NCBI RefSeq assembly: GCF_027474525.2
Contig: NZ_CP114882.2
Span: 1-64,000 of the forward strand
Origin: Flavobacterium lacustre
GTDB taxonomy: Bacteria > Bacteroidota > Bacteroidia > Flavobacteriales > Flavobacteriaceae
DNA: 64,000 nucleotides
Reading direction: 5' to 3'
Both the position numbers and the translations under genes were made by a program. The notes below the pieces were generated by a model, which saw only the letters and a program-made list of their open reading frames with translations, was not told the DNA's origin and did no database searches. Below, in pieces: positions 9,049-18,177 of the stretch (positions within the stretch are counted from its first letter, which is position 1; each line of letters begins with the position of its first letter).

Positions 9049-9106
9049 TTACGTACCAAAGTTGGTAAATAATAAAGTAAGTAATTGGGACTAAAAAATA
9101 TTTTGA

Positions 9107-9433
9107 ATGACAAATCCATATAAAGATAAACGCTGGTTTAAATTTTTAAGTAACAAGTATATTTGGGTCTTATTGTTTTTTTCGACTTGGATGATTTTCC
9201 TTGATAATTATTCCTATTTCGACCATCGTTTTCTTGACAAACAAATTAATGAACTGGAAGACAACAAAATATACTACCAAGAAGAAATAAAAAAAGACCA
9301 ACAAAATATCAAGCAGTTAAAAAACGCGGAACAAATTGAGAAATATGCGCGCGAAAAATACTATATGAAAAAAGACAGTGAAGATATTTACATCATAGAA
9401 TTTGAAGGAGACAGCACCAATATTGACCAATAA
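9107..9433 (+). CDS. FtsB/DivIC-like septum formation initiator
   Basis: The small bitopic division protein of 108 residues has a short cytoplasmic tail, one membrane segment (about 19-37, YIWVLLFFSTWMIFL), then a periplasmic coiled coil rich in Glu, Lys and Gln, and the family motif YAREKYYMKKDSEDIYII at the end. FtsB/DivIC forms a complex with FtsL and FtsQ that activates septal peptidoglycan synthesis. The udk-divIC-mutase gene order is what I would expect in Flavobacteriia. The family assignment is strong; the symbol is left open. Confidence 0.88.
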   Translation: MTNPYKDKRWFKFLSNKYIWVLLFFSTWMIFLDNYSYFDHRFLDKQINELEDNKIYYQEEIKKDQQNIKQLKNAEQIEKYAREKYYMKKDSEDIYIIEFEGDSTNIDQ

Positions 9434-9469
9434 AAAATAGAAATCCGGCGACCGAAAATAACAAACCAA

Positions 9470-10831
9470 ATGAAAAAACTTTTCAACGATTTCAATCCAA
9501 TTTCTACCAAACAATGGAAACAAAAAATCCAGTTTGAGCTCAACGGAGCGGATTATAATGAAACATTAGTCTGGAATTCTCCCGAGGACATTAAGGTGAA
9601 GCCTTTCTATGACGCATCCGATTTGCCTAAATATTTTCCTTTGGCCACAAAAGCATCAGAGTTTAAAATTTGCCAAAATATTTTTGTTTTTGATATCGAA
9701 AAATCAATTGAAAGAGCATTAGACACACTAAATCGTGGTGCCGAAAGTCTTCGTTTTACAATAGAAAATGAAGCTGTAGCTATTGATACGCTTTTAGAAA
9801 AACTACCTTTAGAAAAAATAACGGTTTACTTTCATTTGCGTTTTATTTCAATCGATTTCGTTAAAAAAATTGATGCAATTGCTAAACAACGAAATGCAAC
9901 CATTTTTTGCAATCTTGATCCAATTGGACAATTAGCTAAAGATGGAAATTGGTTTTCAACATCAGAAAAAAACAACTTCGAAACCCTTTCTATACTCTCA
10001 AAAGAAACCTCAAATGTTTCCTTAATAAGCATCGACGGTTCATTATACCAAAATGCCGGTGCCAATATGGTACAACAAATAGCTTACACTTTGGCGCATG
10101 CCAATGAATATTTCAATAGAATTGAATTGATTAATAAACCAATCGTTTTTGAAATTTCGGTAGGAACCAATTACTTTTTTGAAATTGCAAAACTTCGTGC
10201 TCTGCGATTACTTTTTAATCTGATTGCAAAAGAATACAACCATAATTTAGATTGCCATCTTTTGGTTTCCCCAACAAAAAGAAACAAAACACTTTACGAT
10301 TATAACGTAAATATGTTGCGAACCACGACGGAATGCATGAGTGCAATTCTTGGAGGAGCGAATGCAATTGCCAATTTACCTTATGATGCTTTGTACCATA
10401 AAGACAATGAATTTGGCGATAGAATTGCCAGAAATCAACTGTTGATTCTCAAAAATGAAAGTTATTTTGACAAAGTCAATAATCCGGCTGATGGCAGTTA
10501 TTACATCGAAAATCTTACTCATCAATTAGCCGAAAAAGGACTATTGTTATTTAAAGATATCGAAGCAAATGGTGGTTTTCTAAAACAACTCAACGACGGA
10601 ATCATCAAAAGAAAAATTCAAGAAAGTGCCGATACTGCACAAAATTTATTCGATTCCGGAAAAGAAATTCTTCTTGGAACCAATAAACACACGAACAAGG
10701 AAGACAAAATGAAAAATGATTTGGAGCTGTTTCCTTTTATAAAAGTAAAACCGCGAAAGACTTTAATTACTCCAATTATCGAAAGACGACTTTCCGAAAA
10801 ACTGGAACAAGAACGACTTTTAAAAGAGTAA
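9470..10831 (+). CDS. mutA: Methylmalonyl-CoA mutase small (non-catalytic) subunit
   Basis: Partner of the catalytic MutB subunit. The 453-residue protein aligns with the TIM-barrel part of the mutase but lacks the C-terminal cobalamin-binding domain that full-length MutA proteins retain in degenerate form. It keeps NPADGSYYIENLTHQLAEKG, the counterpart of the MutB segment at about 390-410. Truncation after the barrel is usual in Flavobacteria as far as I know, and it ends cleanly. It lies 58 bp before mutB and is surely in the same operon. It supports interconversion of methylmalonyl-CoA and succinyl-CoA in propionate metabolism. Confidence 0.93.
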   Translation: MKKLFNDFNPISTKQWKQKIQFELNGADYNETLVWNSPEDIKVKPFYDASDLPKYFPLATKASEFKICQNIFVFDIEKSIERALDTLNRGAESLRFTIENEAVAIDTLLEKLPLEKITVYFHLRFISIDFVKKIDAIAKQRNATIFCNLDPIGQLAKDGNWFSTSEKNNFETLSILSKETSNVSLISIDGSLYQNAGANMVQQIAYTLAHANEYFNRIELINKPIVFEISVGTNYFFEIAKLRALRLLFNLIAKEYNHNLDCHLLVSPTKRNKTLYDYNVNMLRTTTECMSAILGGANAIANLPYDALYHKDNEFGDRIARNQLLILKNESYFDKVNNPADGSYYIENLTHQLAEKGLLLFKDIEANGGFLKQLNDGIIKRKIQESADTAQNLFDSGKEILLGTNKHTNKEDKMKNDLELFPFIKVKPRKTLITPIIERRLSEKLEQERLLKE

Positions 10832-10889
10832 AAAGCGTGCTCCAAAACGAAAATAAAAATACAAATTTCTGTAATTCCTGGCTTTAGAA

Positions 10890-13016
10890 ATGATACGAAA
10901 AAATCTCCAACACATACAATTAAACTGTACTTCCGAAATAGAAAACCGTGATTCTTCATCGGACACTTTCCTGACTGCCGAAGGGATTGAATTGCAAAAA
11001 ACGTATACTGCACCAGACATCGAGAACTTAGAACATCTTGAATTTGGTGCTGGCTTTGCGCCAAATTTACGCGGGCCTTATGCCACAATGTATGTTCGCC
11101 GCCCTTGGACAGTGCGCCAATATGCCGGATTTTCTACTGCCGAGGAAAGCAACGCTTTTTATAGAAGAAATCTTGCTGCCGGACAAAAAGGACTTTCCAT
11201 AGCTTTTGATTTGCCTACTCATCGCGGATACGATTCGGATCACGAGCGTGTTGTTGGCGATGTAGGGAAAGCAGGAGTCGCCATCGATTCTGTAGAAGAT
11301 ATGAAAGTATTGTTCGACCAAATTCCGCTTGACGAAATGTCCGTTTCTATGACCATGAACGGAGCCGTTTTACCGATTATGGCTTTTTATATTGTCGCTG
11401 CCGAAGAACAAGGTGTGAAACCGGAATTACTTTCAGGAACGATACAAAATGATATTTTGAAGGAGTTTATGGTGCGTAACACTTACATCTATCCGCCTGC
11501 TCCTTCGATGAAAATTATTGCCGATATTTTTGAATATACGAGCAAAAAAATGCCGAAATTCAACTCTATTTCTATATCCGGTTATCATATGCAGGAAGCG
11601 GGAGCTACGGCAGATATTGAGCTGGCTTACACCCTTGCCGATGGATTAGAATATATTAGAACCGGGCTGGCCACAGGCATGAAAATTGATGATTTCGCTC
11701 CGCGCCTTTCTTTCTTTTGGGCGATTGGTATGAATCATTTTATGGAAATTGCCAAGATGCGTGCCGGAAGAATGATTTGGGCAAAATTAGTCAAACAATT
11801 CAATCCCAAAGACGATAAATCTCTTGCTTTACGGACCCATTGCCAAACTTCGGGCTGGAGTTTAACAGAACAGGATCCGTTTAACAATGTGGCCCGAACA
11901 TGTATTGAAGCAGCTGCAGCCGCTTTTGGAGGAACACAATCATTACATACAAATGCGCTGGATGAAGCCATAGCATTACCTACTGATTTTTCAGCGAGAA
12001 TTGCCAGAAACACGCAAATTTATCTTCAGGAAGAAACTAAAATAACCAAAACTGTTGATCCATGGGCAGGAAGCTATTATGTGGAAAGTCTAACGCATCA
12101 AATTGCCGAAAATGCCTGGAAACTCATTGAAGAAGTAGAAGAATTGGGTGGCATGACCAAAGCTATTGAATCGGGAATTCCTAAACTTCGTATTGAAGAA
12201 GCCGCTGCCAGAAAACAAGCCCGAATAGACAGCAGCCAAGATATTATTGTAGGAGTTAACAAATATCGTTTAGAGAAAGAAGATCCGTTACAAATTCTGG
12301 ATGTCGACAACCAAATGGTTCGCAAACAACAATTAGAACAATTAGACCGAATAAAAGCAACGCGAGATACTGAAAAAGTAAAAAAATCACTAGAAAAACT
12401 AATCCTTTGTGCTCAAACCGGAGAAGGAAATTTACTGGAAATAGCTGTGGAAGCAGCAAGAAACAGAACCACTTTAGGCGAAATCAGCGATGCACTTGAA
12501 ACTGTTTTTGGCAGATATAAAGCACAAATTAAATCCTTTAGCGGCGTGTATAGTAAAGAAATAAAAGACGACAAAAGCTTTGAAAAAGCAAAACAACTGG
12601 CCGATCTTTTTGCCAAACAAGAAGGCAGAAGACCTAGAATTATGATTGCCAAAATGGGACAGGACGGACACGATCGGGGGGCAAAAGTAGTAGCTACAGG
12701 TTATGCCGATGTAGGTTTCGATGTAGATATTGGCCCACTTTTTCAAACACCAGCCGAAGCTGCCAAACAAGCCATAGAAAATGACGTACATGTTTTAGGC
12801 GTTTCTTCACTTGCAGCAGGTCATAAAACACTCGTTCCACAAGTAATCGAAGAACTCAAAAAATACGGTCGTGAAGATATTATGGTCGTTGTAGGAGGAG
12901 TAATTCCTGCGCAAGACTATCAATTTTTATTCGATGCCGGTGCAGTTGCCGTTTTTGGACCCGGTACAAAAATTAGTGAGGCCGCCATTAAAATACTAGA
13001 AATCTTAATCGGATAA
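10890..13016 (+). CDS. mutB: Methylmalonyl-CoA mutase large (catalytic) subunit
   Basis: Adenosylcobalamin-dependent isomerase converting methylmalonyl-CoA and succinyl-CoA. The 708 residues comprise the substrate-binding TIM barrel ([42 protein letters not shown]) and the C-terminal B12 domain. The base-off/His-on motif DGHDRG is present: Asp592, His594 (cobalt ligand) and Gly597, with downstream GVSSLAAGH and VVGGVIP. It needs cobalamin, and no biosynthesis genes are visible in the window, so the uptake locus at 45.5-51 kb is the likely supplier. A terminator follows. Confidence 0.97.
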   Translation: MIRKNLQHIQLNCTSEIENRDSSSDTFLTAEGIELQKTYTAPDIENLEHLEFGAGFAPNLRGPYATMYVRRPWTVRQYAGFSTAEESNAFYRRNLAAGQKGLSIAFDLPTHRGYDSDHERVVGDVGKAGVAIDSVEDMKVLFDQIPLDEMSVSMTMNGAVLPIMAFYIVAAEEQGVKPELLSGTIQNDILKEFMVRNTYIYPPAPSMKIIADIFEYTSKKMPKFNSISISGYHMQEAGATADIELAYTLADGLEYIRTGLATGMKIDDFAPRLSFFWAIGMNHFMEIAKMRAGRMIWAKLVKQFNPKDDKSLALRTHCQTSGWSLTEQDPFNNVARTCIEAAAAAFGGTQSLHTNALDEAIALPTDFSARIARNTQIYLQEETKITKTVDPWAGSYYVESLTHQIAENAWKLIEEVEELGGMTKAIESGIPKLRIEEAAARKQARIDSSQDIIVGVNKYRLEKEDPLQILDVDNQMVRKQQLEQLDRIKATRDTEKVKKSLEKLILCAQTGEGNLLEIAVEAARNRTTLGEISDALETVFGRYKAQIKSFSGVYSKEIKDDKSFEKAKQLADLFAKQEGRRPRIMIAKMGQDGHDRGAKVVATGYADVGFDVDIGPLFQTPAEAAKQAIENDVHVLGVSSLAAGHKTLVPQVIEELKKYGREDIMVVVGGVIPAQDYQFLFDAGAVAVFGPGTKISEAAIKILEILIG

Positions 13017-13064
13017 AAATAAAAAGAACTTTCAATTTCTTACCAAATAATACAAATAACCACA

Positions 13065-13095
13065 AAACACCATGCGTAAGTCTGGTGTTTTTTTA
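13065..13095 (+). terminator. Terminator of the mutase operon
   Basis: Stem AAACACCA/TGGTGTTT with a 10-nt loop and a T-rich tail, about 50 bp after mutB. Confidence 0.75.
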
Positions 13096-13404
13096 TTTAC
13101 ACATAAACCATTACATATCAATAAAATAACTCAATTATCTTATTAAAATAAAACCTGTAAAATCCATTTTTGTTAACATAAATTGCAAAATAATTAACGG
13201 TTATAGAGTATTAAATGTATTAATTTTACAAGAGTTATTTTTATTAAAATAAATTAACACCGCCTCAAAAAAATCATAATTTTTCACTTACCATATTGAT
13301 GTATAATGAATTGAAATAACAAAAAAGGGGAAGAAAACTGCAAACCTTAGAATCTTTGTTTATTAAATTTAGAAACACTCAATATTAATTTAAAACTGAA
13401 TATT
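13096..13404. other. AT-rich intergenic region before the second PepSY-like gene
   Basis: About 300 bp, very AT-rich, with no ORF of note. The final part resembles the leader of the gene at 3089 (CCTTAGAATCTT, AAATTTAGAAAC). I see nothing else. Confidence 0.4.
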
Positions 13405-13929
13405 ATGAAATCATTTATTATTATTTTGCTATTTTTAGGACTTACGTCATCATCCTATTCTCAAGACGAAACTGAAAAAGGAAAAATGAAAATCGAGGAA
13501 TTACCGGGTGTCGTTATCAAAAGAATTGGCTCCGATTTTTCCATTTATATTCCCGATAATAATCCAGACCAAAGTGTAAAAGCAGTAGAAGAAAAATTCA
13601 TTGCATATGACCTTGGTAAAGAAAATGAAGGGTATGAAGAATATCTTTTAATCATGGAGGTAAAAAATGGCTCTTTGGCGGCAACTTATGATGAAAAAGG
13701 AAAATTAACCCGTGTGGTTGAAGATTTTAGAAATGTAAAACTACCCAGTCAGGTAATTTTCTCTGTTTACAGAACGTATCCGCAATGGTCTATTGTAAAC
13801 GACAGATTCCTTTATACCCAAGAAGAAGGAGATGTTATTAAAAAACAATACAATCTTAAGATAAAAAAAGGGAAAGAAACCCGAAAATTAGTTGTTCGTC
13901 CAAACGGAGAGATTTTAAAAATAAAGTAA
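13405..13929 (+). CDS. Secreted PepSY-like protein (paralogue of 3089-3622)
   Basis: The 174-residue exported protein has a signal peptide (residues 1 to about 19). The mature part is nearly collinear with the protein at 3089: the same EELPGVVIK, DFSIYIPDNNPDQ, VEEKFIAYDLGK and LPSQVIFSVYRTYPQW blocks. The Leu-Pro helix and (Y/F)P-x-W strand suggest a PepSY-like fold. It is shorter by three residues near the N-terminus of the mature part. Two copies 10 kb apart on the same strand with similar leaders point to a duplication. The function is unknown. Confidence 0.75.
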   Translation: MKSFIIILLFLGLTSSSYSQDETEKGKMKIEELPGVVIKRIGSDFSIYIPDNNPDQSVKAVEEKFIAYDLGKENEGYEEYLLIMEVKNGSLAATYDEKGKLTRVVEDFRNVKLPSQVIFSVYRTYPQWSIVNDRFLYTQEEGDVIKKQYNLKIKKGKETRKLVVRPNGEILKIK

Positions 13930-13947
13930 TATTTCGAAATAAAACTT

Positions 13948-13990
13948 AAAGAGGCTGCTAGAAATACATCTAACAGCCTCTTTTTTTTTA
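13948..13990. terminator. Terminator between convergent genes
   Basis: Perfect 10-bp stem AAAGAGGCTG/CAGCCTCTTT with a 16-nt loop and a long T run. It serves the PepSY-like gene and probably also the convergent lysozyme-like gene. Confidence 0.85.
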
Positions 13991-14002
13991 TATCTAAAAA
14001 AT

Positions 14003-14644
14003 CTAAATGTTTTTTACCGTTGCATTACTATCTGCGACAATAAACGAGGTGTCATATCCTCCAAACGCTTTCATGTACGTACGTAGTGACGTTCCGTAAG
14101 CATCTCTAAAAAAACGTTTTCCGTTGTTTTTGAAATACTTTTTTACTGATCCGGCACCACCAAGATGAGCAGCAGCCAAAATTCCGGATTCCGTTACGCG
14201 AATACCATTTAAAATAGTTCCTTCATATTTTTCAATCTCATCTCTTAGCTCCCATTTATTTTTAGCTAAAAGAGCAATAAATGCTTTTTCCTGCAATTCA
14301 GGACTGTTCAAAAACTTAGAACTATTGTGAACACCAACTGTTTTTAATGTTTCAGTTCCAAATTGGTATTTTCCTAAATACCCTAGTGAATTAATTTTTT
14401 TGTATTTGCCTTGAGATTCTTTGAAGGCGATTGCTTCTTTGAAACCAATAAAGAAATTTCCAGTAAAAGGGATGTTCAAATTGGTGTAATCATTCTGTTC
14501 TTGCGATGGATATAAGTAGTGTGTTCCATCTGAATCGTCAATTAGAAACCAGTGGTCGGTGTCTAAAGTAAAAGGTTTAAAACCTGAGCTTAAAAAAGCA
14601 ATAATAAGAGCCAAACTTGTATAAAAATACCATTTCTTTATCAT
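14003..14644 (-). CDS. Lysozyme/transglycosylase-like exported protein
   Basis: The 213-residue protein has an N-terminal hydrophobic segment (about 6-22), probably a signal anchor. The core has the lysozyme-fold signature: AIAFKESQGKY with a candidate catalytic Glu, then NSLGYLGKYQFG and later ILAAAHLGGAGSVKKYF. This matches SLT/peptidoglycan-binding families that cleave or bind murein. The arrangement E-S-x-G-x-Y, GKYQFG is the usual order in lytic transglycosylases. It lies 97 bp from the DUF2279 gene on the same strand and near mltG, consistent with cell-wall work. The exact specificity is unknown. Confidence 0.72.
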   Translation of the reverse strand: MIKKWYFYTSLALIIAFLSSGFKPFTLDTDHWFLIDDSDGTHYLYPSQEQNDYTNLNIPFTGNFFIGFKEAIAFKESQGKYKKINSLGYLGKYQFGTETLKTVGVHNSSKFLNSPELQEKAFIALLAKNKWELRDEIEKYEGTILNGIRVTESGILAAAHLGGAGSVKKYFKNNGKRFFRDAYGTSLRTYMKAFGGYDTSFIVADSNATVKNI

Positions 14645-14741
14645 AAATTGTTTTTCTTCAAAACGCTGTCCCGTTAAGAAATTTCTACGCGCAAAGATAC
14701 AATAAATTTCATAAAGCTGAAAATCAACCCGTTAAACTTTT

Positions 14742-15659
14742 CTAAAAATACAACCAGTATCCCTTAAGTCCCTCGTTAGCCGAGTATTCAATCGTTGGAG
14801 CCGGAATTTTAATTGTATTAAAAACAGAAAAAATCGTCTTCAAAAAGTGTGATTTAGTTTCAATTTTTGTCAAATCAACGTCAAAACTCAGGTAAAACTG
14901 TCTAAATCTTTCTACTTTTTGAGTGCTGTTTTGAGGGTTATTTTCTGTATTTCCGAAGACCATTCCATTGGCTCCATAGCCAATTGCCAAATTCAACCAT
15001 TTAGGTATTTTTGAACCTTTAGAAAAAGAATATAAATTAGTCGAAAGCCAATACGTTTGTCCGTTATAATCTTTCAAAATTTGTTCGGATAATGAACGTC
15101 CTAAAACATCAGGTCTGTAGGCTGCAAATTGAGTCGTGTGAAAAGAAAATTTGGGTGTAATTCGTTGTTCTTTCCAAAGAAGTTCTTGTGAAATATACAA
15201 TGCGGTTCCGGAAGCATTCGCAATTACATCTCCGGTTGAAGCGCCCCACTCTGAAGAATAGCCGTCTAAAACTTCAACAGCTGTCAGAAATGCAAATCCT
15301 AAACCTGCGCCGTAAATTAATTGATTTTTTTTGCTGGTACCACTCCAATGCAACATTTTGGCTCCAAATTGCCCCAAATGATAGGATGAAAAAGAATGTC
15401 CCAATTTATCCATTTGAAGCCATTCTGAATTATCATTGATAAAATGAAAATTAGATTGGGGGTAATCTGCGTACCAAAGCTGATTTAAACCAACTAACGC
15501 ACCTGCCGCCAATACACTTTCAGCAATGACAACTGAATTTTGTCTTTTATTATCTAATGAATCTGATGGTTTCAAAAAACTACCCACAGCATTTTGAGCT
15601 GATACAAAATGAAATCCTATGAGAAATACTAAAAAGAAGAAGCTTTTTTGATGTTTCAA
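14742..15659 (-). CDS. DUF2279 domain protein (YfiM-like)
   Basis: The 305-residue protein has a signal peptide (residues 1-21, ending VSAQ). The conserved core is DKLGHSFSSYHLGQFGAKML (about 85-104), with DUF2279/YfiM-type histidines and a following EVLDGYSSEWGASTGDVIANASG segment, probably forming membrane-embedded helices. Family members are envelope proteins of unknown function. It begins 2 bp after mltG and is clearly in the dapF-GNAT-mltG operon. Confidence 0.83.
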   Translation of the reverse strand: MKHQKSFFFLVFLIGFHFVSAQNAVGSFLKPSDSLDNKRQNSVVIAESVLAAGALVGLNQLWYADYPQSNFHFINDNSEWLQMDKLGHSFSSYHLGQFGAKMLHWSGTSKKNQLIYGAGLGFAFLTAVEVLDGYSSEWGASTGDVIANASGTALYISQELLWKEQRITPKFSFHTTQFAAYRPDVLGRSLSEQILKDYNGQTYWLSTNLYSFSKGSKIPKWLNLAIGYGANGMVFGNTENNPQNSTQKVERFRQFYLSFDVDLTKIETKSHFLKTIFSVFNTIKIPAPTIEYSANEGLKGYWLYF

Positions 15660-15661
15660 AA

Positions 15662-16702
15662 CTATCTTTTTACCCCTTGACTGTTAATCCAGTTGTAATA
15701 TTTTTTGGCATTTTGCTCGTGTTCAGCCTGTGTTGTGGCAAATTCGTGATACCCAAAACGCTCTACACTGGCACAAAAATAAATGTAATTGTGTTTTTCT
15801 GGATTCAAAACAGCCTCTAGCGCCGTAATATCTGGCATTGCAATTGGCCCCGGAGGAAGTCCTGCTGTATAATAAGTATTATAAGGAGAAGCGATTCTCA
15901 AATCTTTATTCAAAACTCTTTTAATCACCTGTGTAAAATCATTAGTACTCTTTTTTACAGCATAAATTACGGTTGGATCTGCCTGTAAAAGCATTCCTTT
16001 ATTTAAACGATTCAAATAAACTCCGGCAATTCTTGGTCTTTCGTCTTTTTTAACGGATTCTTTATGAACAATTGAGGCTAATATTGTCGCTTCAATTGGA
16101 GTTAATCCTTGCTTTTTGGCTTTTTCTACCCGTTCTTCATTCCAAAAATTGCGATATTCCTTAATCATTTTATCACGAAATTTAATCGCTGATGTATTCC
16201 AATAAATTTCATAAGTATTCGGAATAAACATTGTCAGCACATTTTCTTCGTTGAAACCATTCTCTTTCAAAAAAGTGGTATCTTTAAATGCAGTCAATAA
16301 AGACAAACTATCCGCTTCGATTTGAGAACCAATTCGACCGGAAAAATCCTCTAATCGTTCCTGATTGTTGAATGCTAAATTTACAGCAAGATTCAATCGC
16401 AAAGCGTTAATCAGTTCGTTACTGTTCATTCCTTTTTTGAATAAAAAACGACCTGATTTTACATTTGCAGGATAACTTTTTTTGTTGGCGACCACATCAA
16501 ATCGGTTCATATCTTCAACATAAGGAGCCACTATTTTTTGTACTTGTTCATAATTAGCATCCGTTGGAACAAAAACATAGACTTCGCTTTCTTCAAATTT
16601 GGTGTTATCGGCAAAGATTTGTCGTATCAAAATAAATCCGTAGATCATTAATACTGATATTAATACAACAGCTGCAATGGTTATGATTTTTTTTATATTC
16701 AA
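15662..16702 (-). CDS. mltG: Endolytic transglycosylase MltG
   Basis: Membrane-anchored murein lytic transglycosylase that cuts nascent glycan strands and so sets chain length. The 346-residue protein has one N-terminal membrane segment (about 7-29), a LysM-like region and the YceG catalytic domain. The catalytic Glu215 lies in ILASIVHKESVKKDERPRIAGV, followed by LQADPTVIYA and SPYNTYYTAGLPPGPIAMP, all diagnostic. The length is normal. It is flanked by GNAT and DUF2279 genes with gaps of 11 and 2 bp, so it is part of the dapF operon. Confidence 0.95.
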   Translation of the reverse strand: MNIKKIITIAAVVLISVLMIYGFILIRQIFADNTKFEESEVYVFVPTDANYEQVQKIVAPYVEDMNRFDVVANKKSYPANVKSGRFLFKKGMNSNELINALRLNLAVNLAFNNQERLEDFSGRIGSQIEADSLSLLTAFKDTTFLKENGFNEENVLTMFIPNTYEIYWNTSAIKFRDKMIKEYRNFWNEERVEKAKKQGLTPIEATILASIVHKESVKKDERPRIAGVYLNRLNKGMLLQADPTVIYAVKKSTNDFTQVIKRVLNKDLRIASPYNTYYTAGLPPGPIAMPDITALEAVLNPEKHNYIYFCASVERFGYHEFATTQAEHEQNAKKYYNWINSQGVKR

Positions 16703-16713
16703 AACTAAAAATT

Positions 16714-17247
16714 TTAAAATGAGTGATTAAATAATTGAAAAACAGCTTCGTCCTTATACTTGTTATTGACAAAAGTCCAGTCTTTTTTGACTCCTATTTT
16801 TTCAAATCCAAATTTAGTAAAAAGAGCAATACTAGCTTCATTTTCGGTGCTAATATTTGCATACAATTGATGTAAGTTGAGATTGTAAAAAGCATATTGA
16901 ATTAACAAGTCTAAGGCTTCAGAACCAATTTTCTGATTTCTGTTTGTTGCCGACTGAATAACGATACCCACACCTGCTCTATTATTTTTTGGATCAAAAT
17001 CAAATAAATCAATTAATCCTACCGCCGGAAAATCCTCGTCTTGACAAATCGCCAATCGCAATTGTTTCGCTTCATAAATATCCTGATGCGCATTCTCTAA
17101 ATATTGTTTCACCAAAAACCTGCTGTAAGGAGTATGAGTGTTGCTTACTTCCCAAATACTTTGGTCATTTTCTATGGCATAAACAAATTCTAAATCATTG
17201 GGTTCTAATGCGCGGAGATAAATATTTTCGCCTTTTAAAGTTATCAT
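16714..17247 (-). CDS. GNAT family N-acetyltransferase (RimJ/SpeG-like)
   Basis: The protein has 177 residues from the ATG at 17247. The upstream ATG at 17286 would overlap dapF and adds 13 unrelated residues. The start MITLKGENIYLRALEPNDLEF is typical of RimJ/SpeG-type acetyltransferases. The acetyl-CoA binding region is around NRNQKIGSEALDLLIQYAF, and the C-terminal NEASIALFTKFGFEKIG is the classical GNAT end motif. The substrate (ribosomal protein N-terminus, polyamine or amino acid) cannot be told. It sits between dapF and mltG with gaps of about 10 bp. Confidence 0.85.
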   Translation of the reverse strand: MITLKGENIYLRALEPNDLEFVYAIENDQSIWEVSNTHTPYSRFLVKQYLENAHQDIYEAKQLRLAICQDEDFPAVGLIDLFDFDPKNNRAGVGIVIQSATNRNQKIGSEALDLLIQYAFYNLNLHQLYANISTENEASIALFTKFGFEKIGVKKDWTFVNNKYKDEAVFQLFNHSF

Positions 17248-17257
17248 TTGTGAAGAA

Positions 17258-18040
17258 TTAAATTTCAATCGTGCCTTTAAATACAAATTCTGCCGGACCT
17301 ATTAGGAAAATATTGGTATAGTGTCCATCATTTTTGTCGAAAGAAACAGCTAATTTTCCGCCTTCCACATTTAAATGTATCGATGTCGCATTTGTTTTTC
17401 CTGTCGCATTCATCGCAATGGCAACAGCCGTTACACCCGTTCCACAAGCTAAAGTTTCGTCTTCTACTCCTCGTTCATAAGTACGAACTGAAAAAGTAGT
17501 ATCGTCAATCTTTTTCACAAAATTGATATTACTGCCTTGCTTTCCATACAATTCACTGTATCGAATGGCAGCTCCGTTTTCTTTCACATTATACTGTTCT
17601 AAATCCTCAACCAATTGTACATGATGTGGAGAACCAGTATTCAAAAAAGAGAATTCAGGAGTCGTTTGTATAGCATCAACATCAATCATTTGTAAAGAAA
17701 CTAATCCATCGGCGCTAATGGTGGCGTGATGCAAACCATCGGTTGCGATAAATGTAGTATTGTTTTCGATAACATTCAGCTTTTTGGCGAAAGCCACCAA
17801 ACAGCGTCCACCGTTACCGCACATGGAACTTTGATTCCCATCGGAATTGTAATACACCATTCTGAAATCCGTTTCAGTGTCATTTTCTAATAAAATAAGA
17901 CCGTCTGCACCAATTCCAAAACGTCGATCGCATAAATGTTCTATCAACTGTGTATTGTTTTTAGGAAAAGTTGCTAATCGATTATCAATCATGACAAAAT
18001 CATTTCCGGTGCCTTGGTATTTATAAAAATCTATTTGCAT
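17258..18040 (-). CDS. dapF: Diaminopimelate epimerase
   Basis: Converts LL- to meso-diaminopimelate for lysine and peptidoglycan synthesis. The start at 18040 gives 260 residues beginning MQIDFYKYQGTGNDFVM, the family N-terminus. An upstream ATG at 18094 lies beyond the predicted promoter box at 18061-18068. The catalytic cysteine pair is present: Cys74 in SSMCGNGGRC and Cys199 in LACGTGVTA. It heads the operon dapF-GNAT-mltG-DUF2279, a coherent cell-wall group, and is divergent from the DegQ-like protease. Confidence 0.96.
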   Translation of the reverse strand: MQIDFYKYQGTGNDFVMIDNRLATFPKNNTQLIEHLCDRRFGIGADGLILLENDTETDFRMVYYNSDGNQSSMCGNGGRCLVAFAKKLNVIENNTTFIATDGLHHATISADGLVSLQMIDVDAIQTTPEFSFLNTGSPHHVQLVEDLEQYNVKENGAAIRYSELYGKQGSNINFVKKIDDTTFSVRTYERGVEDETLACGTGVTAVAIAMNATGKTNATSIHLNVEGGKLAVSFDKNDGHYTNIFLIGPAEFVFKGTIEI

Positions 18041-18060
18041 TTTTTTTGAATTGAATTCCA

Positions 18061-18068
18061 CAAAAGTA
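18061..18068 (-). promoter_or_regulatory. -7 box of the dapF operon promoter
   Basis: Reads TACTTTTG on the minus strand, 20 bp before the chosen dapF start codon. It supports that start over the upstream ATG. A near-consensus TTAACA lies about 20 bp upstream. Confidence 0.55.
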
Positions 18069-18116
18069 CGAACTATTAATGAAATGTTAATCATTGTTAA
18101 AGAGCGTTAAACCGTA

Positions 18117-18145
18117 TTGCCAGAAAAAAATATCGCATAATTTTG
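18117..18145 (+). promoter_or_regulatory. Bacteroidetes-type promoter of the DegQ/HtrA gene
   Basis: TTG at 18117-18119, 18-bp spacer, TAATTTTG at 18138-18145: a full match to the -33/-7 consensus. It lies 32 bp before the ATG at 18178 and inside the longer in-frame ORF, so it decides the start. Confidence 0.75.
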
Positions 18146-18177
18146 TAACTAAATCACTAATAAAAGCAAATCGTATT

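Noticed and set aside
18094..18177. Longer N-terminus for the DegQ-like protease
   Set aside because: It would contain the consensus promoter at 18117-18145; the signal peptide starts at 18178.
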